Made by a program: the position numbers and the translations under genes | Notes under the pieces: model-generated | What the model was told of the DNA's origin: nothing | Seen by the model: the letters and a program-made list of their open reading frames with translations, nothing else | The model's database searches: none | Part shown: positions 34,362 to 43,386 of the stretch, piece by piece | How positions within the stretch are numbered: position 1 is the first letter of the stretch | How the letters are laid out: every line of letters starts with the position of its first letter | NCBI RefSeq assembly: GCF_025717555.1 | Contig: NZ_JAJIRP010000007.1 | Span: 62,001-126,000, forward strand | Length of the DNA stretch: 64,000 nt | Origin: Paucibacter sp. B2R-40 | Lineage (GTDB): Bacteria > Pseudomonadota > Gammaproteobacteria > Burkholderiales > Burkholderiaceae_C | Reading direction: 5' to 3'

Positions 34362-35432
34362 CTATTTTACTGCTTTGCGTATCTCTTCAAGAAATTGAGT
34401 GCCGGTGATTTTGTCAGGCTCAACATAATTCCCTTCGGCCCATTCATTCCAAGACTTCAAGAAAATAAGGCGATGATCCGCTGACCGCTCAGCAACCATT
34501 GCTTGAGCTGCTCGAAGTTGCTTGCCAAATACCTCGGGGCTGGCGTTATGCATCACCAAGCCTTTGCTGCCATGCCTGGCGCTTGTATCCCAGTTGGGAT
34601 AGACGGTGGGGTAGCTCTGCCCGGCTTTGGGCTCATCAAAAACGGGTTTGCTAAGAACTTCGGCATAAGGGTAAATGGTTGGTCTACCCAATAATTTCTG
34701 CATCTTGTGCCGCATCCACCGCATGGGCTCGCGCAGGGAAACCCATGGCCGGGTGTCGGGGAGGCGGTGAGCGACGCTGGCGTCGAAGCCGTGCTGGATG
34801 GGCTCCCAAAGAATATTTCGGTGATTGACGCCGATAAAATAGATGCCGGGAAGTCCGGCTTCTTTGGCCAATGTTTGCCACTGTAAAACAAAGGCGCTTA
34901 ATTCTGGTATTTTCATGGGACGGTAGACCAGGAAAACTGGCTTGCCATCGATGCGTATATAGCGCTTGTCTTGAAAAGCAGGCAAGAGGGCACGGAAATG
35001 ATTCGCGTGTTCCTCGGGTCCAGGGTACGTCTGTTCCATGATGATTTGATCGGGCCTACCGACCCAAACACCACTCCAGGACTCATTTGCCCAGCACAGA
35101 CAAAATGGGAAATCGGGCTTTCCGGTCGCCAAGACTTCGGTGAACGGGCGTTCGAGTAGGCGGCTTCCGGCGAACCAGTAATGGTAATAACAAAAACCTT
35201 CGATGCCAAACTCTCGGGCCAACTCAGCTTGCGCCTCTCTTGTTTCCGGTAGACGCAAATCATAGTAACCAAGATCAGCGGGTAATTTTGGCTGATAGTG
35301 GCCGGGAAAGAGCGGCTTCGCCTTCACGACGTTATTCCACTCTGTGAATCCTTTTCCCCACATGCCATCATTCTCTGGAATGGGATGGTATTGTGGTAAA
35401 TACATGGCGATGACGCGGGTTTTGTTGGTCAT
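34362..35432 (-). CDS. WbsX-type glycosyltransferase (GH99-like domain)
   Basis: 356 residues. VIAMYLPQYHPIPENDGMWG, GFTEWNNVVKAKPLFPGHYQ, FCYYHYWFAGSRLLERP and LCWANESWSGVW are hallmarks of the WbsX/GH99-like proteins found in O-antigen and EPS clusters. The C-terminus has FLKSWNEWAEGNYVEPD, another family signature. It covers the usual single domain with no signal peptide, so it is likely cytoplasmic. Whether it transfers or hydrolyses sugar is not settled for the family. The gene lies 89 bases after the preceding minus-strand gene. Confidence 0.9.
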   Translation of the reverse strand: MTNKTRVIAMYLPQYHPIPENDGMWGKGFTEWNNVVKAKPLFPGHYQPKLPADLGYYDLRLPETREAQAELAREFGIEGFCYYHYWFAGSRLLERPFTEVLATGKPDFPFCLCWANESWSGVWVGRPDQIIMEQTYPGPEEHANHFRALLPAFQDKRYIRIDGKPVFLVYRPMKIPELSAFVLQWQTLAKEAGLPGIYFIGVNHRNILWEPIQHGFDASVAHRLPDTRPWVSLREPMRWMRHKMQKLLGRPTIYPYAEVLSKPVFDEPKAGQSYPTVYPNWDTSARHGSKGLVMHNASPEVFGKQLRAAQAMVAERSADHRLIFLKSWNEWAEGNYVEPDKITGTQFLEEIRKAVK

Positions 35433-35521
35433 GGTAATGTCGTTTGATTTTCTTTGAATTGCTGCCGAAGCGGTGTATTTTGGTTGAGTGCTTCGCGTCA
35501 GATTTATTATATTTTTATTTT

Positions 35522-36676
35522 TTACTTATATTTTCGAAGTAACTGACCTATGGCGTACTTGCTATTCGTCCACCACTGTGGGGGCAATTCCGGCCAACTG
35601 GCATGTCGAGCCTGCCAGACCTGATCGTGATGAGTCTGCGTCCGATAGCTTGCAACTGGACTCTCATCGAAGCGATGGCTGAAGGCCTTGCTGGGCTGCT
35701 CAATAACAGCCTGATAGGCTGTTATGAAATGTGTGGCCATTTGCGCTGGTGACCAATACTGATCCATCCACTGCTTTGACTGGGTGCCAATTGCGCGCGC
35801 CAGATCCGGCTGAAGTGCAAAGTAATCCAAAATGCTTGAAAGGTGTTCAAGCCGGACGTCGAGAGCCGGAAAATCATCGCGTCCAAGCAATTCGCCCAGG
35901 GTTGTTTTGGTCCTGTCGTCAATATGGCAGAGCGTAGCACAGCCCTGGGCCAATGATTCCAGCGTATTAAGGTGGTAACTGCCGGTAACTAAGTCATCAA
36001 TAAATAGATCGCAGTTCGATTTACGCTCTATACATTGAGCGTGCGGCACCTGCGTGATCAGATCCAATTCGACCGCTGTTCCGCGTTTGCGAAGTTGACT
36101 GATTGTACGGTTCAGCACCCGAACTGTTTCGGGATAACCTTTGGTATCCCAGCGGCTGCTGCGTGCGGACCTGAAATTGCTGGGGGCGTAGCCAACGCGA
36201 AGTGGTAAACCGATGCGAGATCTTGCCGGCAAGGCCGCTGAGACTAAATTTGGAACAACACGTGCAGTGGGAAAATAGCGCTCCTGATACTGCGCGACCA
36301 CCAGCTTAGGCAGGGGACAGGTGGCCAAGGCTTGTTCAGTTTGGCCCATATAATTGGCGATCAATTTTGGGTTTGAATGAAAATGCCGCACCATCGGCTT
36401 GCCGCTGTTCCAAAGCTCCCGGAAATTCAAACCCGGAAAATCTTTACAATCTAGGTCTATATAATTGTGCAAATGCAAAATATCTGCAGATTTCGCAAAA
36501 CTTAAGACTTCTTCTAAGTTGTTCTCCCAGCGCCAATCAAGTGAAAAACTGAGACCGCTGTAATTGTCCGGCTTGAGAACCACCCAACGCGCATCAATGC
36601 CGTGCTGCTGAATTGCTTGGCAAATTTGTCCGGGGGCGCCTACCAAGGGTGTATGCGAAAGGTGAAGCACTTTCAT
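35522..36676 (-). CDS. glycosyltransferase family protein (GT-B type)
   Basis: 384 residues opening MKVLHLSHTPLVGAPGQICQ, a GT4-like N-terminal strand-loop. FIDDLVTGSYHLNTLESLAQ resembles the donor-site helix with its Glu. A clear UDP-sugar signature is missing, so specificity is unknown. The start overlaps the stop of the upstream Kdo-transferase-like gene by four bases (ATGA). A rather divergent family member; the fold assignment is firmer than the reaction. Confidence 0.75.
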   Translation of the reverse strand: MKVLHLSHTPLVGAPGQICQAIQQHGIDARWVVLKPDNYSGLSFSLDWRWENNLEEVLSFAKSADILHLHNYIDLDCKDFPGLNFRELWNSGKPMVRHFHSNPKLIANYMGQTEQALATCPLPKLVVAQYQERYFPTARVVPNLVSAALPARSRIGLPLRVGYAPSNFRSARSSRWDTKGYPETVRVLNRTISQLRKRGTAVELDLITQVPHAQCIERKSNCDLFIDDLVTGSYHLNTLESLAQGCATLCHIDDRTKTTLGELLGRDDFPALDVRLEHLSSILDYFALQPDLARAIGTQSKQWMDQYWSPAQMATHFITAYQAVIEQPSKAFSHRFDESPVASYRTQTHHDQVWQARHASWPELPPQWWTNSKYAIGQLLRKYK

Positions 36677-37983
36677 CGTGCTCGACTTCCGCTAATTGCC
36701 TGGGCGACAAATTGCTGACAGAGTATCGATGCGCCGGTTAAGTGGCTGATGGTCTTGCTGATATTTTGCGAGGACGCCGGGCCGCGTTCAATCGACGCCA
36801 GCCAATGCGTGCAGAGTGTCGCTGCATCATCCGCGACATTCAGCAGTGCTGCAGCCTGGGTCAGGCTAAATACAGGAAAGCTCGGGTAGCTGTCATTCCA
36901 ATTTGGCCGAACTGTTACTGGTTTTCCCAACGAGATTGGTTCTAACACATTGTGGTCACGCCCGACATGGGCTATTTGTGCTCGTCCATAAAAATCATGT
37001 AATTCTCCCATGGTATCCAGGATCAGCAGTTGGATTGAGTCCGGAACAGCTTGATCACCGTCGACATGCCTGCTGCGATAGTTCAACTTCCTGCTTTGCG
37101 CGGCGCTGAACAATGATTGCATGGCGTCGTTGTTCTCTGGGTGGCGGGGTGCGAGGATTAACAGCGATTGCGGGTTATGGCCCAGCAGGGACACAAAAGC
37201 GTCAAGTACCAGCTCCAGTTCACTACTCTCCGTCACACAACCCGCCACTAAAACAGGCCGGCCGGACAGTTCAATGGATTGAAGAATATGTGGGCTTCGG
37301 GTAGCCCCCCAGGGGCGGACGACACCCGCCAAGGCATCAAACTTGATATTGCCAGTGATATGGACATTGACTGGATTTGCGCCGGCTTGCGTCAAAATCT
37401 TGGCCACTGCCGCGGTTTGTACGCACAGCACATCGATCAGCTGAAGATAGCTGCGGCCCAATAGAGTTCTTTCTACCAGATCAATTCGGCAACTTGCCTC
37501 GTAGCCATATATCCAGCCATTGATCAGCGCAATGACGGCACCAGCTCGTTTCGCCTGTAGCAAGTAGGCGAAAGGTAATCTGCAAGGTGCGTCCGACGGC
37601 AAACAGGGGATTTCCGCAATGATGAATAGTTCTGGCGGATATTGCTGCGAAAGCTCTCGTGCTTGCTTGCTGCTCGCGCCAATTTCAATCACCTGGGCTG
37701 TGGGATATTGCGCGAGATAGGCCGCTCGGTAAATATTTCTATCGGTCAGCAATATCAACTGGAGTTGCGGATGCTGTTCGATCAATTGCCGCAGAAAGGG
37801 CGCAATAGCGTTGAGCTCACCAATCGTGGAGACAAATACCCAAAGCGCGGCCATAGGCTCGCTGTTTGCAAGGCTTTGTGAGCGCGTCTCTGGAGCTGAA
37901 CTCAAGCGCTCGAGCACGCTGAAACCTAGCCATCTGAGCTGGATTGAAATTCTCGTTGCGAGGCGAAGTTGGTTTCTTTTCAC
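36673..37983 (-). CDS. Kdo transferase (WaaA/GT30)-like protein
   Basis: 436 residues. LWVFVSTIGELNAIAPFLRQ and LQLILLTDRN match the acceptor domain of 3-deoxy-D-manno-octulosonate transferases (usual form 'HxaSvGE'). IIAEIPCLPSD and ALINGWIYGYE match later WaaA motifs (usual 'ETElWPN', 'NARLS'), although key residues differ. The C-terminal half shows VNVHITGNIKFDAL, VTESSELELVLDAF and LLILAPRHPEN, as in GT30. The departures suggest another sugar, perhaps a Kdo-like residue in the exopolysaccharide. It overlaps both neighbours by four bases within the operon. Confidence 0.75.
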   Translation of the reverse strand: MKRNQLRLATRISIQLRWLGFSVLERLSSAPETRSQSLANSEPMAALWVFVSTIGELNAIAPFLRQLIEQHPQLQLILLTDRNIYRAAYLAQYPTAQVIEIGASSKQARELSQQYPPELFIIAEIPCLPSDAPCRLPFAYLLQAKRAGAVIALINGWIYGYEASCRIDLVERTLLGRSYLQLIDVLCVQTAAVAKILTQAGANPVNVHITGNIKFDALAGVVRPWGATRSPHILQSIELSGRPVLVAGCVTESSELELVLDAFVSLLGHNPQSLLILAPRHPENNDAMQSLFSAAQSRKLNYRSRHVDGDQAVPDSIQLLILDTMGELHDFYGRAQIAHVGRDHNVLEPISLGKPVTVRPNWNDSYPSFPVFSLTQAAALLNVADDAATLCTHWLASIERGPASSQNISKTISHLTGASILCQQFVAQAISGSRAR

Positions 37984-39263
37984 TGCATCCCTCTGGCGAC
38001 ATGGCGCGCTATGTGCTCAAGATGCTGGCTGGTGCTTTGATCCAACAGGCTTGCCAGTGCCCTAGTCTGGCCTTGCCTGCTATTGCTGAACAGCCAGTCA
38101 GCGTCTAGCGGCGTTGTGGCCTTGTCTTGCTTGCGCAGTGCTTCGATCAGCCGGCACAGCGCTGCCTCAATTTCAGGTACTGATTCCAGGGCGGCGCTGT
38201 GAGCGAGTGGGGTTTGCTGAAAAAGGCGCGCTGTTTCACTGCCCGCGTCCGCCAGTGCAAGTACGGGTCGACGGCATCGCAGATATTCGTAAGCTTTGGC
38301 GGGAATTTGGTCGCCGCAATCCACCGACTGAAGTGCCAGGAGCGCGTCTGCCGACTGCATTTCTGCCAGCGCGTCTCGATAGGCAAGCGCTGGCAGCAGC
38401 TCCACCTGATTCAACAGGCCATGTTCTTGGGCGCGTTGATGAACAAAGCTGTCGTGTTCGCTGGCCCGAAAACGCAGGAGCAGGCGATCAATGTCCGGGA
38501 AATTCTGGTCGCGCAGGCGCTTTATTGCGGCGAACAACGGCCCGGGATCGCGCCACTCGGGATAGACGACGCCGCTGTGCAAAAGCAGCCAGCGAGCGCC
38601 CCAATCTCTGGCTGCCGGTGGCGCTGCAGCAAAGGCTCGCTCGTCAAAACCGTTGGCAATGACGTGCAAATCCTGGCTGCGATTCGGGTAGCGTTGGGCG
38701 TAAAAGCGGCTGGCTCCCTGCGTGGTGAAGACCATGCTTGACGCGCGGCTGAATACCTTAGATTCCACCCGACGGAAGCTGTCCCAGGTCCGGCGGTCCG
38801 CGGGATATCCTTCGTGTGCCATGGGGTCGCGAAAGTCAGCAATCCAGGGCAAACCGCTGAGCTTTTGCAAGGTGGCGCCTATTTGGTGGGCACTGGCTAT
38901 CGGGTAGGTCGACCACAGGGCAGTAGGCCGGTAGCGCCGGATCATATAGAGGCCGGTGAGTACCGCACCCAGTTGCCAGCTGAGCCAGCGGTCGGGCAGA
39001 GCCAGCCATTGTGGGTAGCGGCCCGCGAGCGAAAAGTGCTTGGCGGTATCGCAGGCCCAGGCCCGGTGAATGGGCAAATCTTTGGGCAAGTCCCAGTCCG
39101 TGTTTGGATCGGTATTTGGGTAAGCGCGCGGATGGGCCGTCAATATCAAGGGCTGCCAGTCGGATTCATGCAAATGGCGTGCAAAACCCAATGTTCTTTG
39201 AATACCACTGCTGCCGCGCAAAGGCGGAAAGTGGAATGCAATCATCAGGACACGTTTCGACAT
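37980..39263 (-). CDS. glycosyltransferase (GT-B), paralogue of the gene at 31587-32840
   Basis: 427 residues opening MSKRVLMIAFHFPPLRGSSG, with IADFRDPMAHEGYPADRRTW and DQIPAKAYEYLRCRRPVLAL. All three stretches align with the plus-strand gene at 31587. The stop overlaps the next gene's ATG by four bases. Forty-eight bases separate it from the upstream GNAT gene. Both copies appear full length, so both could be functional with different acceptors. Confidence 0.88.
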   Translation of the reverse strand: MSKRVLMIAFHFPPLRGSSGIQRTLGFARHLHESDWQPLILTAHPRAYPNTDPNTDWDLPKDLPIHRAWACDTAKHFSLAGRYPQWLALPDRWLSWQLGAVLTGLYMIRRYRPTALWSTYPIASAHQIGATLQKLSGLPWIADFRDPMAHEGYPADRRTWDSFRRVESKVFSRASSMVFTTQGASRFYAQRYPNRSQDLHVIANGFDERAFAAAPPAARDWGARWLLLHSGVVYPEWRDPGPLFAAIKRLRDQNFPDIDRLLLRFRASEHDSFVHQRAQEHGLLNQVELLPALAYRDALAEMQSADALLALQSVDCGDQIPAKAYEYLRCRRPVLALADAGSETARLFQQTPLAHSAALESVPEIEAALCRLIEALRKQDKATTPLDADWLFSNSRQGQTRALASLLDQSTSQHLEHIARHVARGMQ

Positions 39264-39311
39264 AAATGCGGGCTGCCAGGCTCAAGTTTGGTTCAGTGTG
39301 CTTTTTTCTTT

Positions 39312-40508
39312 TCAGTTCGGTTCGGACGTCGTTGCGGCTTGGGCGAGGGGCGGCGTCTGTTGATTGGCCGGTTCGGCAGCGCTTGAGCGCGCCTTGGCCT
39401 TTGCTTGCCTGCGACTCAACCAGCCCTGCAGCCAAGCCCAGCGATATTGGGTGAAGTGGTAAAGCGTGCGAGCCTCGGGCGTCAGCTTGGTATGCCAGTC
39501 CATGACCTTGCCGTAGTATTCAATGCGTTTTACATGGCCTTGCGCGAAAAATGCCTGCAGTTCTTCCTCGCGCAACAAAAATGCAGGCGAGAGAGTTTTA
39601 TAGGATTCGTCGTACGCGGTTTTCAGCACAATGAGTTGGCCGCCCCGCAGCAGGCCTAAATTCATTGCGACCGTCTTTTCGTTGAATAGATATTCGTAAA
39701 TCAAGGCTTCGCCACGGGATGCAGCATGCTCGAACACCTTGACGTAGAACTTGCCCTGAGCGTTGTCAGGGTGAATGGCTGTGCCCTTGTCGGCCTTCCA
39801 GCCGGCACTCTCAAGCGCGCCGTAGCGCACCAAGGCGGCCGCCATGTCGGCGGACGCTGTGATCGCCTTGATTTGTGTGGTGACGCCGTCGGCGGCAAGT
39901 TTGTTGCGCTGCTTGCGCAGGTTTTGGCGCAAATTTTTGCCTCGTGCCGCCCAATACTCGTCAAAAGTTCCGACCAAGCTGACCCAAGCGGTGGAAATAT
40001 AGTCATCGCTTCGATGGGCGCAGTTGGTGCTGGCCGAACTCGGGCCTTCGCTCGTCGGCCGGGGCGTCAACAATGGGTCGATTTGCGTGATGGAGAGCGC
40101 CAAACACATGCTCAGCGGGCCATGGACCAGCGACTGCGTCAGCGCTTGCAGCTCAAGGCCGGATTCGGCGACCCAGGCTCCGAGGGGCAGTTGCGAGGGT
40201 TGAAAGGTTGACCATTGCAGCGGGCCAGTTCGCGTCAAGACCAGCAGCGCCACGACTTGATCATGCTGCGAGCCGGCCAGAATCACCTCTTGGCCGTCGC
40301 CAAAGTTCTTCAGCGCGGCGCAGACCGCCGACGCATCCAAAAACGGCAGATCACCACCTCGCCTATTGAGGCCGTCCCACAAGGTTTGCAGTGCCTGGTC
40401 GGAGTGAAGCTTGGTGGCCGGGTATCGGGTCCATTTGAACTTGGGAACGGGCATGGGAATGGGGTCTGGATAAGGGGGTTTGCCGTCAACGCGCAGCAGT
40501 CTACTCAT
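39312..40508 (-). CDS. GNAT/BioF2-type acyl- or aminoacyltransferase
   Basis: 398 residues. The C-terminal two-thirds has the FemAB/BioF2-like arrangement: FDEYWAARGKNLRQNLRKQ, SAGWKADKGTAI, then YEYLFNEKTVAMNLGLLRGG and LIVLKTAYDESYKTLSPAF. The ATG at 40508 is chosen because it overlaps the upstream stop (ATGA); earlier in-frame starts lie deep inside the aminotransferase gene. Next to an aminotransferase it probably acylates the amine of an amino sugar before transfer. It differs clearly from the XrtA-type FemAB gene at 17981. Confidence 0.82.
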   Translation of the reverse strand: MSRLLRVDGKPPYPDPIPMPVPKFKWTRYPATKLHSDQALQTLWDGLNRRGGDLPFLDASAVCAALKNFGDGQEVILAGSQHDQVVALLVLTRTGPLQWSTFQPSQLPLGAWVAESGLELQALTQSLVHGPLSMCLALSITQIDPLLTPRPTSEGPSSASTNCAHRSDDYISTAWVSLVGTFDEYWAARGKNLRQNLRKQRNKLAADGVTTQIKAITASADMAAALVRYGALESAGWKADKGTAIHPDNAQGKFYVKVFEHAASRGEALIYEYLFNEKTVAMNLGLLRGGQLIVLKTAYDESYKTLSPAFLLREEELQAFFAQGHVKRIEYYGKVMDWHTKLTPEARTLYHFTQYRWAWLQGWLSRRQAKAKARSSAAEPANQQTPPLAQAATTSEPN

Positions 40509-41785
40509 AGGGCTAATAGCCGCTGAACCTCGGCGGCGGTCTTGCTGATGTCTTCGGCGCACAAGTCTTGGTGACATAGTAACTGCAGCACATGGTGGCT
40601 CCAAAGCGGCCCGACATCACCGGTGAGGGTCGGTGTCCCCGGCCAAATTCGATCCCATCTGAAAACCGGATATCCACCTAAGCGCAGGCCGTGATACACG
40701 CGCTCAGCGTCGTCGACCCACAAAGGGTAAACATATGGTGCTGCGCAACTATTGGCCAGCGCACCGATATGTGTCATCAAGGGTTGCGCGCCCTTGAGCT
40801 CACCCAGCAAGTTTGCATACAGTTCAAAATTCTCGCGTCGCCTTGTGATGATTTGTTGACGGGGCAAAATCTGCGAGAGCCAAGTGGAGACACGTAAGGG
40901 CCGTGCCTTGATGCGTCCCATATCGCAGGCCGCCATGAAGTCTTGACAATCGGACTTGCCATGCGCACTGGTCGTTTGCTTTGGGCCGACTGGGCGCAGC
41001 AATTTCTTGATTCGAAGCATGGCGCTGCCCAGCGAGTTCAGGCCCGCCAAACGCTGGTGATGGGCGGCCAGTTCCAAGATGTCAATAACGCCTTTCACTT
41101 GCGCCACGGCGCCTTGTGTCGTCATCGCCATCGGCTGCAAGGGCCGACTGGCAGACGCGAGCAGGCCTGCTTCCGGTACCGGCAAGAATTTGGATAGGCT
41201 GGCCGTGGCGAAGTCGCCCCAGCTACCAACATTGCGCTCGCCAGCGACGCCAAACAGGCTGTGAGCACAATCCTCTATCAAGGCGATGTGATGTTGGTCG
41301 CACCAATGCCGAACGTGCGCCAAGGATTGCGGTAAGCCAAAGTAATGCGGCACCAGCATTGCGCGCGCAGCTTGAATTTGCTCGGGAGTGATGCCTTGCA
41401 GGTTCGGTAGGCCATTGGCGCAGATGCCGAAATAGCTCGGCCGATGGCCAGCCAATAGCACGGGCGCTACCATGGTCGGGCAGTGATAGGTGGGGAGCAG
41501 CACCTCGCTGCCCGCAGGCAAGTTGAGCTGAATCAGTGCTTGAAAAATCGCCGCCCGGCCACTGGTGGTGTAGGCACTATGAGCCAAATGCTCGACGCTT
41601 GGCAATGGGTTTGCAAGGGCTAGGCTCGCTGAGGCCTTGCCCTTGAAGCTATCCCAACCAAGCACTGGCCCCTTGGGCATCTGGTGGGCAAGTGAAATCT
41701 CTTCAGGCGCTGCCCGATTTGAGGGCGTGGTGGCCGCGAGTTCAGCCGGCTCTTTCGGCGGTGCTTTCGAAGAGCCTCTGCTCAT
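40505..41785 (-). CDS. DegT/DnrJ/EryC1-type PLP aminotransferase
   Basis: 426 residues. Fold-type I features are present: TTSGRAAIFQAL (phosphate-binding region), LLPTYHCPTMVAPV, LIEDCAHSLFG (Asp to the pyridine nitrogen) and the PLP-binding Lys199 in TASLSKFLPVPEAG. The N-terminal ~40 residues are an Ala/Pro-rich extension not typical of the family. It would make an amino sugar or a related amine, probably used by the GNAT encoded next. It overlaps both flanking genes by four bases. Confidence 0.85.
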   Translation of the reverse strand: MSRGSSKAPPKEPAELAATTPSNRAAPEEISLAHQMPKGPVLGWDSFKGKASASLALANPLPSVEHLAHSAYTTSGRAAIFQALIQLNLPAGSEVLLPTYHCPTMVAPVLLAGHRPSYFGICANGLPNLQGITPEQIQAARAMLVPHYFGLPQSLAHVRHWCDQHHIALIEDCAHSLFGVAGERNVGSWGDFATASLSKFLPVPEAGLLASASRPLQPMAMTTQGAVAQVKGVIDILELAAHHQRLAGLNSLGSAMLRIKKLLRPVGPKQTTSAHGKSDCQDFMAACDMGRIKARPLRVSTWLSQILPRQQIITRRRENFELYANLLGELKGAQPLMTHIGALANSCAAPYVYPLWVDDAERVYHGLRLGGYPVFRWDRIWPGTPTLTGDVGPLWSHHVLQLLCHQDLCAEDISKTAAEVQRLLAL

Positions 41786-42501
41786 TTCGGACTGGCGCGA
41801 GGCGCAGCATTTTCAACGACGGGGCTGAGGTCCTCAATTTCAGTTTTGACAGGTTCGCGCCATTTGCCGACCGCCTTGAGCCTGTCGCGCAGACCCGGCG
41901 AGTCGTAGCCCAATTCAATGGCCTGATGCGCCTGATCCAACGCCTCCTCATAGTCCTCCATATCGGCGTACACCATGCCGAGGTTGTAATGCGTCAGGGC
42001 GTTGTCCTGTGCCAAATTCTTGACGGCGTCTAATTGCTGGCGTGCCTCGGCTTTGCGTTGCTTCTTGACCAGATAGGTCGCGAAAATCATTCGCACAACC
42101 GTATCGTCCGGCTGGAAGCGAGCAGCGCGTTCGAGCCAGCATTCAACGGTGTATCTCATACCGCGGGGTTGATCGGTTTTTTCCTTTTCGCCCAATCTGA
42201 TCACCGCAATCAAAGCTCTGTGATAGTTGGGAATCGCGCGCAAGGTGTAGTCAATATCGCCACCGGCGGTGTTGGAAGTTTTGCCACTTTTCAGCGATTC
42301 AACCGTTGGCGTAAAGTGCGCGCCGGTCACGATATCTCCACTTCCGTGGTAGCGCCGATAATCAAACGGCCCATAGGCATTGGCCAAATCACCGCAAAGT
42401 TTTTCACTCGATTGAGCGCAGGCCGAACCTGCGCTCAATCCGAGCAGTGAAATCAATAGAAACAGCGCACCCAGTGGTTTCGATGACAAAATTTTTGACA
42501 T
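41782..42501 (-). CDS. exported TPR protein
   Basis: 239 residues with a signal peptide (LGALFLLISLLGLSAGSACA-Q) and two or three TPR units (VRMIFATYLVKKQRKAEARQ; ALTHYNLGMVYADMEDYEEA). Upstream of the repeats, CGDLANAYGPFDYRRY is a motif I do not otherwise recognise. Probably a periplasmic scaffold for the EPS machinery. It is coupled to the aminotransferase by an ATGA overlap and lies 12 bases after the hydrolase 1 gene. Confidence 0.8.
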   Translation of the reverse strand: MSKILSSKPLGALFLLISLLGLSAGSACAQSSEKLCGDLANAYGPFDYRRYHGSGDIVTGAHFTPTVESLKSGKTSNTAGGDIDYTLRAIPNYHRALIAVIRLGEKEKTDQPRGMRYTVECWLERAARFQPDDTVVRMIFATYLVKKQRKAEARQQLDAVKNLAQDNALTHYNLGMVYADMEDYEEALDQAHQAIELGYDSPGLRDRLKAVGKWREPVKTEIEDLSPVVENAAPRASPK

Positions 42502-42513
42502 GGCGGTGAGGGC

Positions 42514-43386
42514 TTAGGCGTGTCGGTTAAAGGTATGAAGCCAACTCTGAGTCAATTGGGTAAGCTTATTTTTCGATGCGGAATCTGAAAAAGTATGGTC
42601 GGCGTGCTCCATATCTTGGCGTTCAATATGAGCCGCCTCAGAAAAACCTCGCCAAGCCGCTGAATTTTGGCTGACCTCCACAAACTCTTTGGCGGTGTAA
42701 TCATTGCCGCTGAGGATCAAGAGCACCGGCCTGGTGTCGACTGCGCAGGCACGCGCCATTTTGTCCTGATAGCTCAGCTGGGAGCTGTGCTGATGGCTTG
42801 ACCGCCTCGACGCCAAGCGCATGCTCGCGCTCAGGCTAGCGAGGGCCGACAGGGCCACCTGACCACTGAAGAGCTTGCGCCAGAATTCCGCTTGTTGGAG
42901 ACGCTGCAAATAGTAGTGCTTAATCTGCGTGCGGGCCAAGCTCTCTTCGGAGCGAACCCAGGGGTTGAGCAGGACCAAGCCGCGAACCCGCTGATCCTGG
43001 GTCTCGTCGCAATAGAGCAGCGCTGCAGAAGCGGCGTCACATAAACCCCAAAGCACCACATGCTGAAGACTGGGATGGGCGTCGAGCAGCGCATCAATTG
43101 CCGCCTTGATATCAGCAGTGGCCTTGAGAAAATCTTGTCCAGCACCGCCGCTGTCGCCCATGCCGCGGTAGTCAAAGCGCAGGTTGGCAAACCCTGCACT
43201 TGCCAGCGCTCGGGCCAACTGCACAAACTGCCGGTGACTACCCACACGGTACTGCGGCCCGCCCACCACAATGATGACGCCGGTCCCGCTGACCGGTAGA
43301 CCGGCCCGGGGGGCCGACACAATACCCAGCAAATCTTCACCCTGGCAGTGAAAATTCAGCACAGTTTCCGAGCAAGTCGCGTTCAT
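42514..43386 (-). CDS. exosortase A system-associated hydrolase 1 (alpha/beta fold)
   Basis: 290 residues. The alpha/beta-hydrolase core includes VIIVVGGPQYRVGSHRQFVQ and LRFDYRGMGDSGG. The nucleophile elbow is WGLCDAAS with Cys116 in place of Ser, so it may act as a thioesterase or thiol hydrolase. The acid lies in ILSGNDYTAKEF and the His in MEHADHTFSD. With the ACP and ligase genes close by, an acyl-thioester substrate is a reasonable guess. It overlaps the hydrolase 2 stop by four bases. Confidence 0.9.
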   Translation of the reverse strand: MNATCSETVLNFHCQGEDLLGIVSAPRAGLPVSGTGVIIVVGGPQYRVGSHRQFVQLARALASAGFANLRFDYRGMGDSGGAGQDFLKATADIKAAIDALLDAHPSLQHVVLWGLCDAASAALLYCDETQDQRVRGLVLLNPWVRSEESLARTQIKHYYLQRLQQAEFWRKLFSGQVALSALASLSASMRLASRRSSHQHSSQLSYQDKMARACAVDTRPVLLILSGNDYTAKEFVEVSQNSAAWRGFSEAAHIERQDMEHADHTFSDSASKNKLTQLTQSWLHTFNRHA

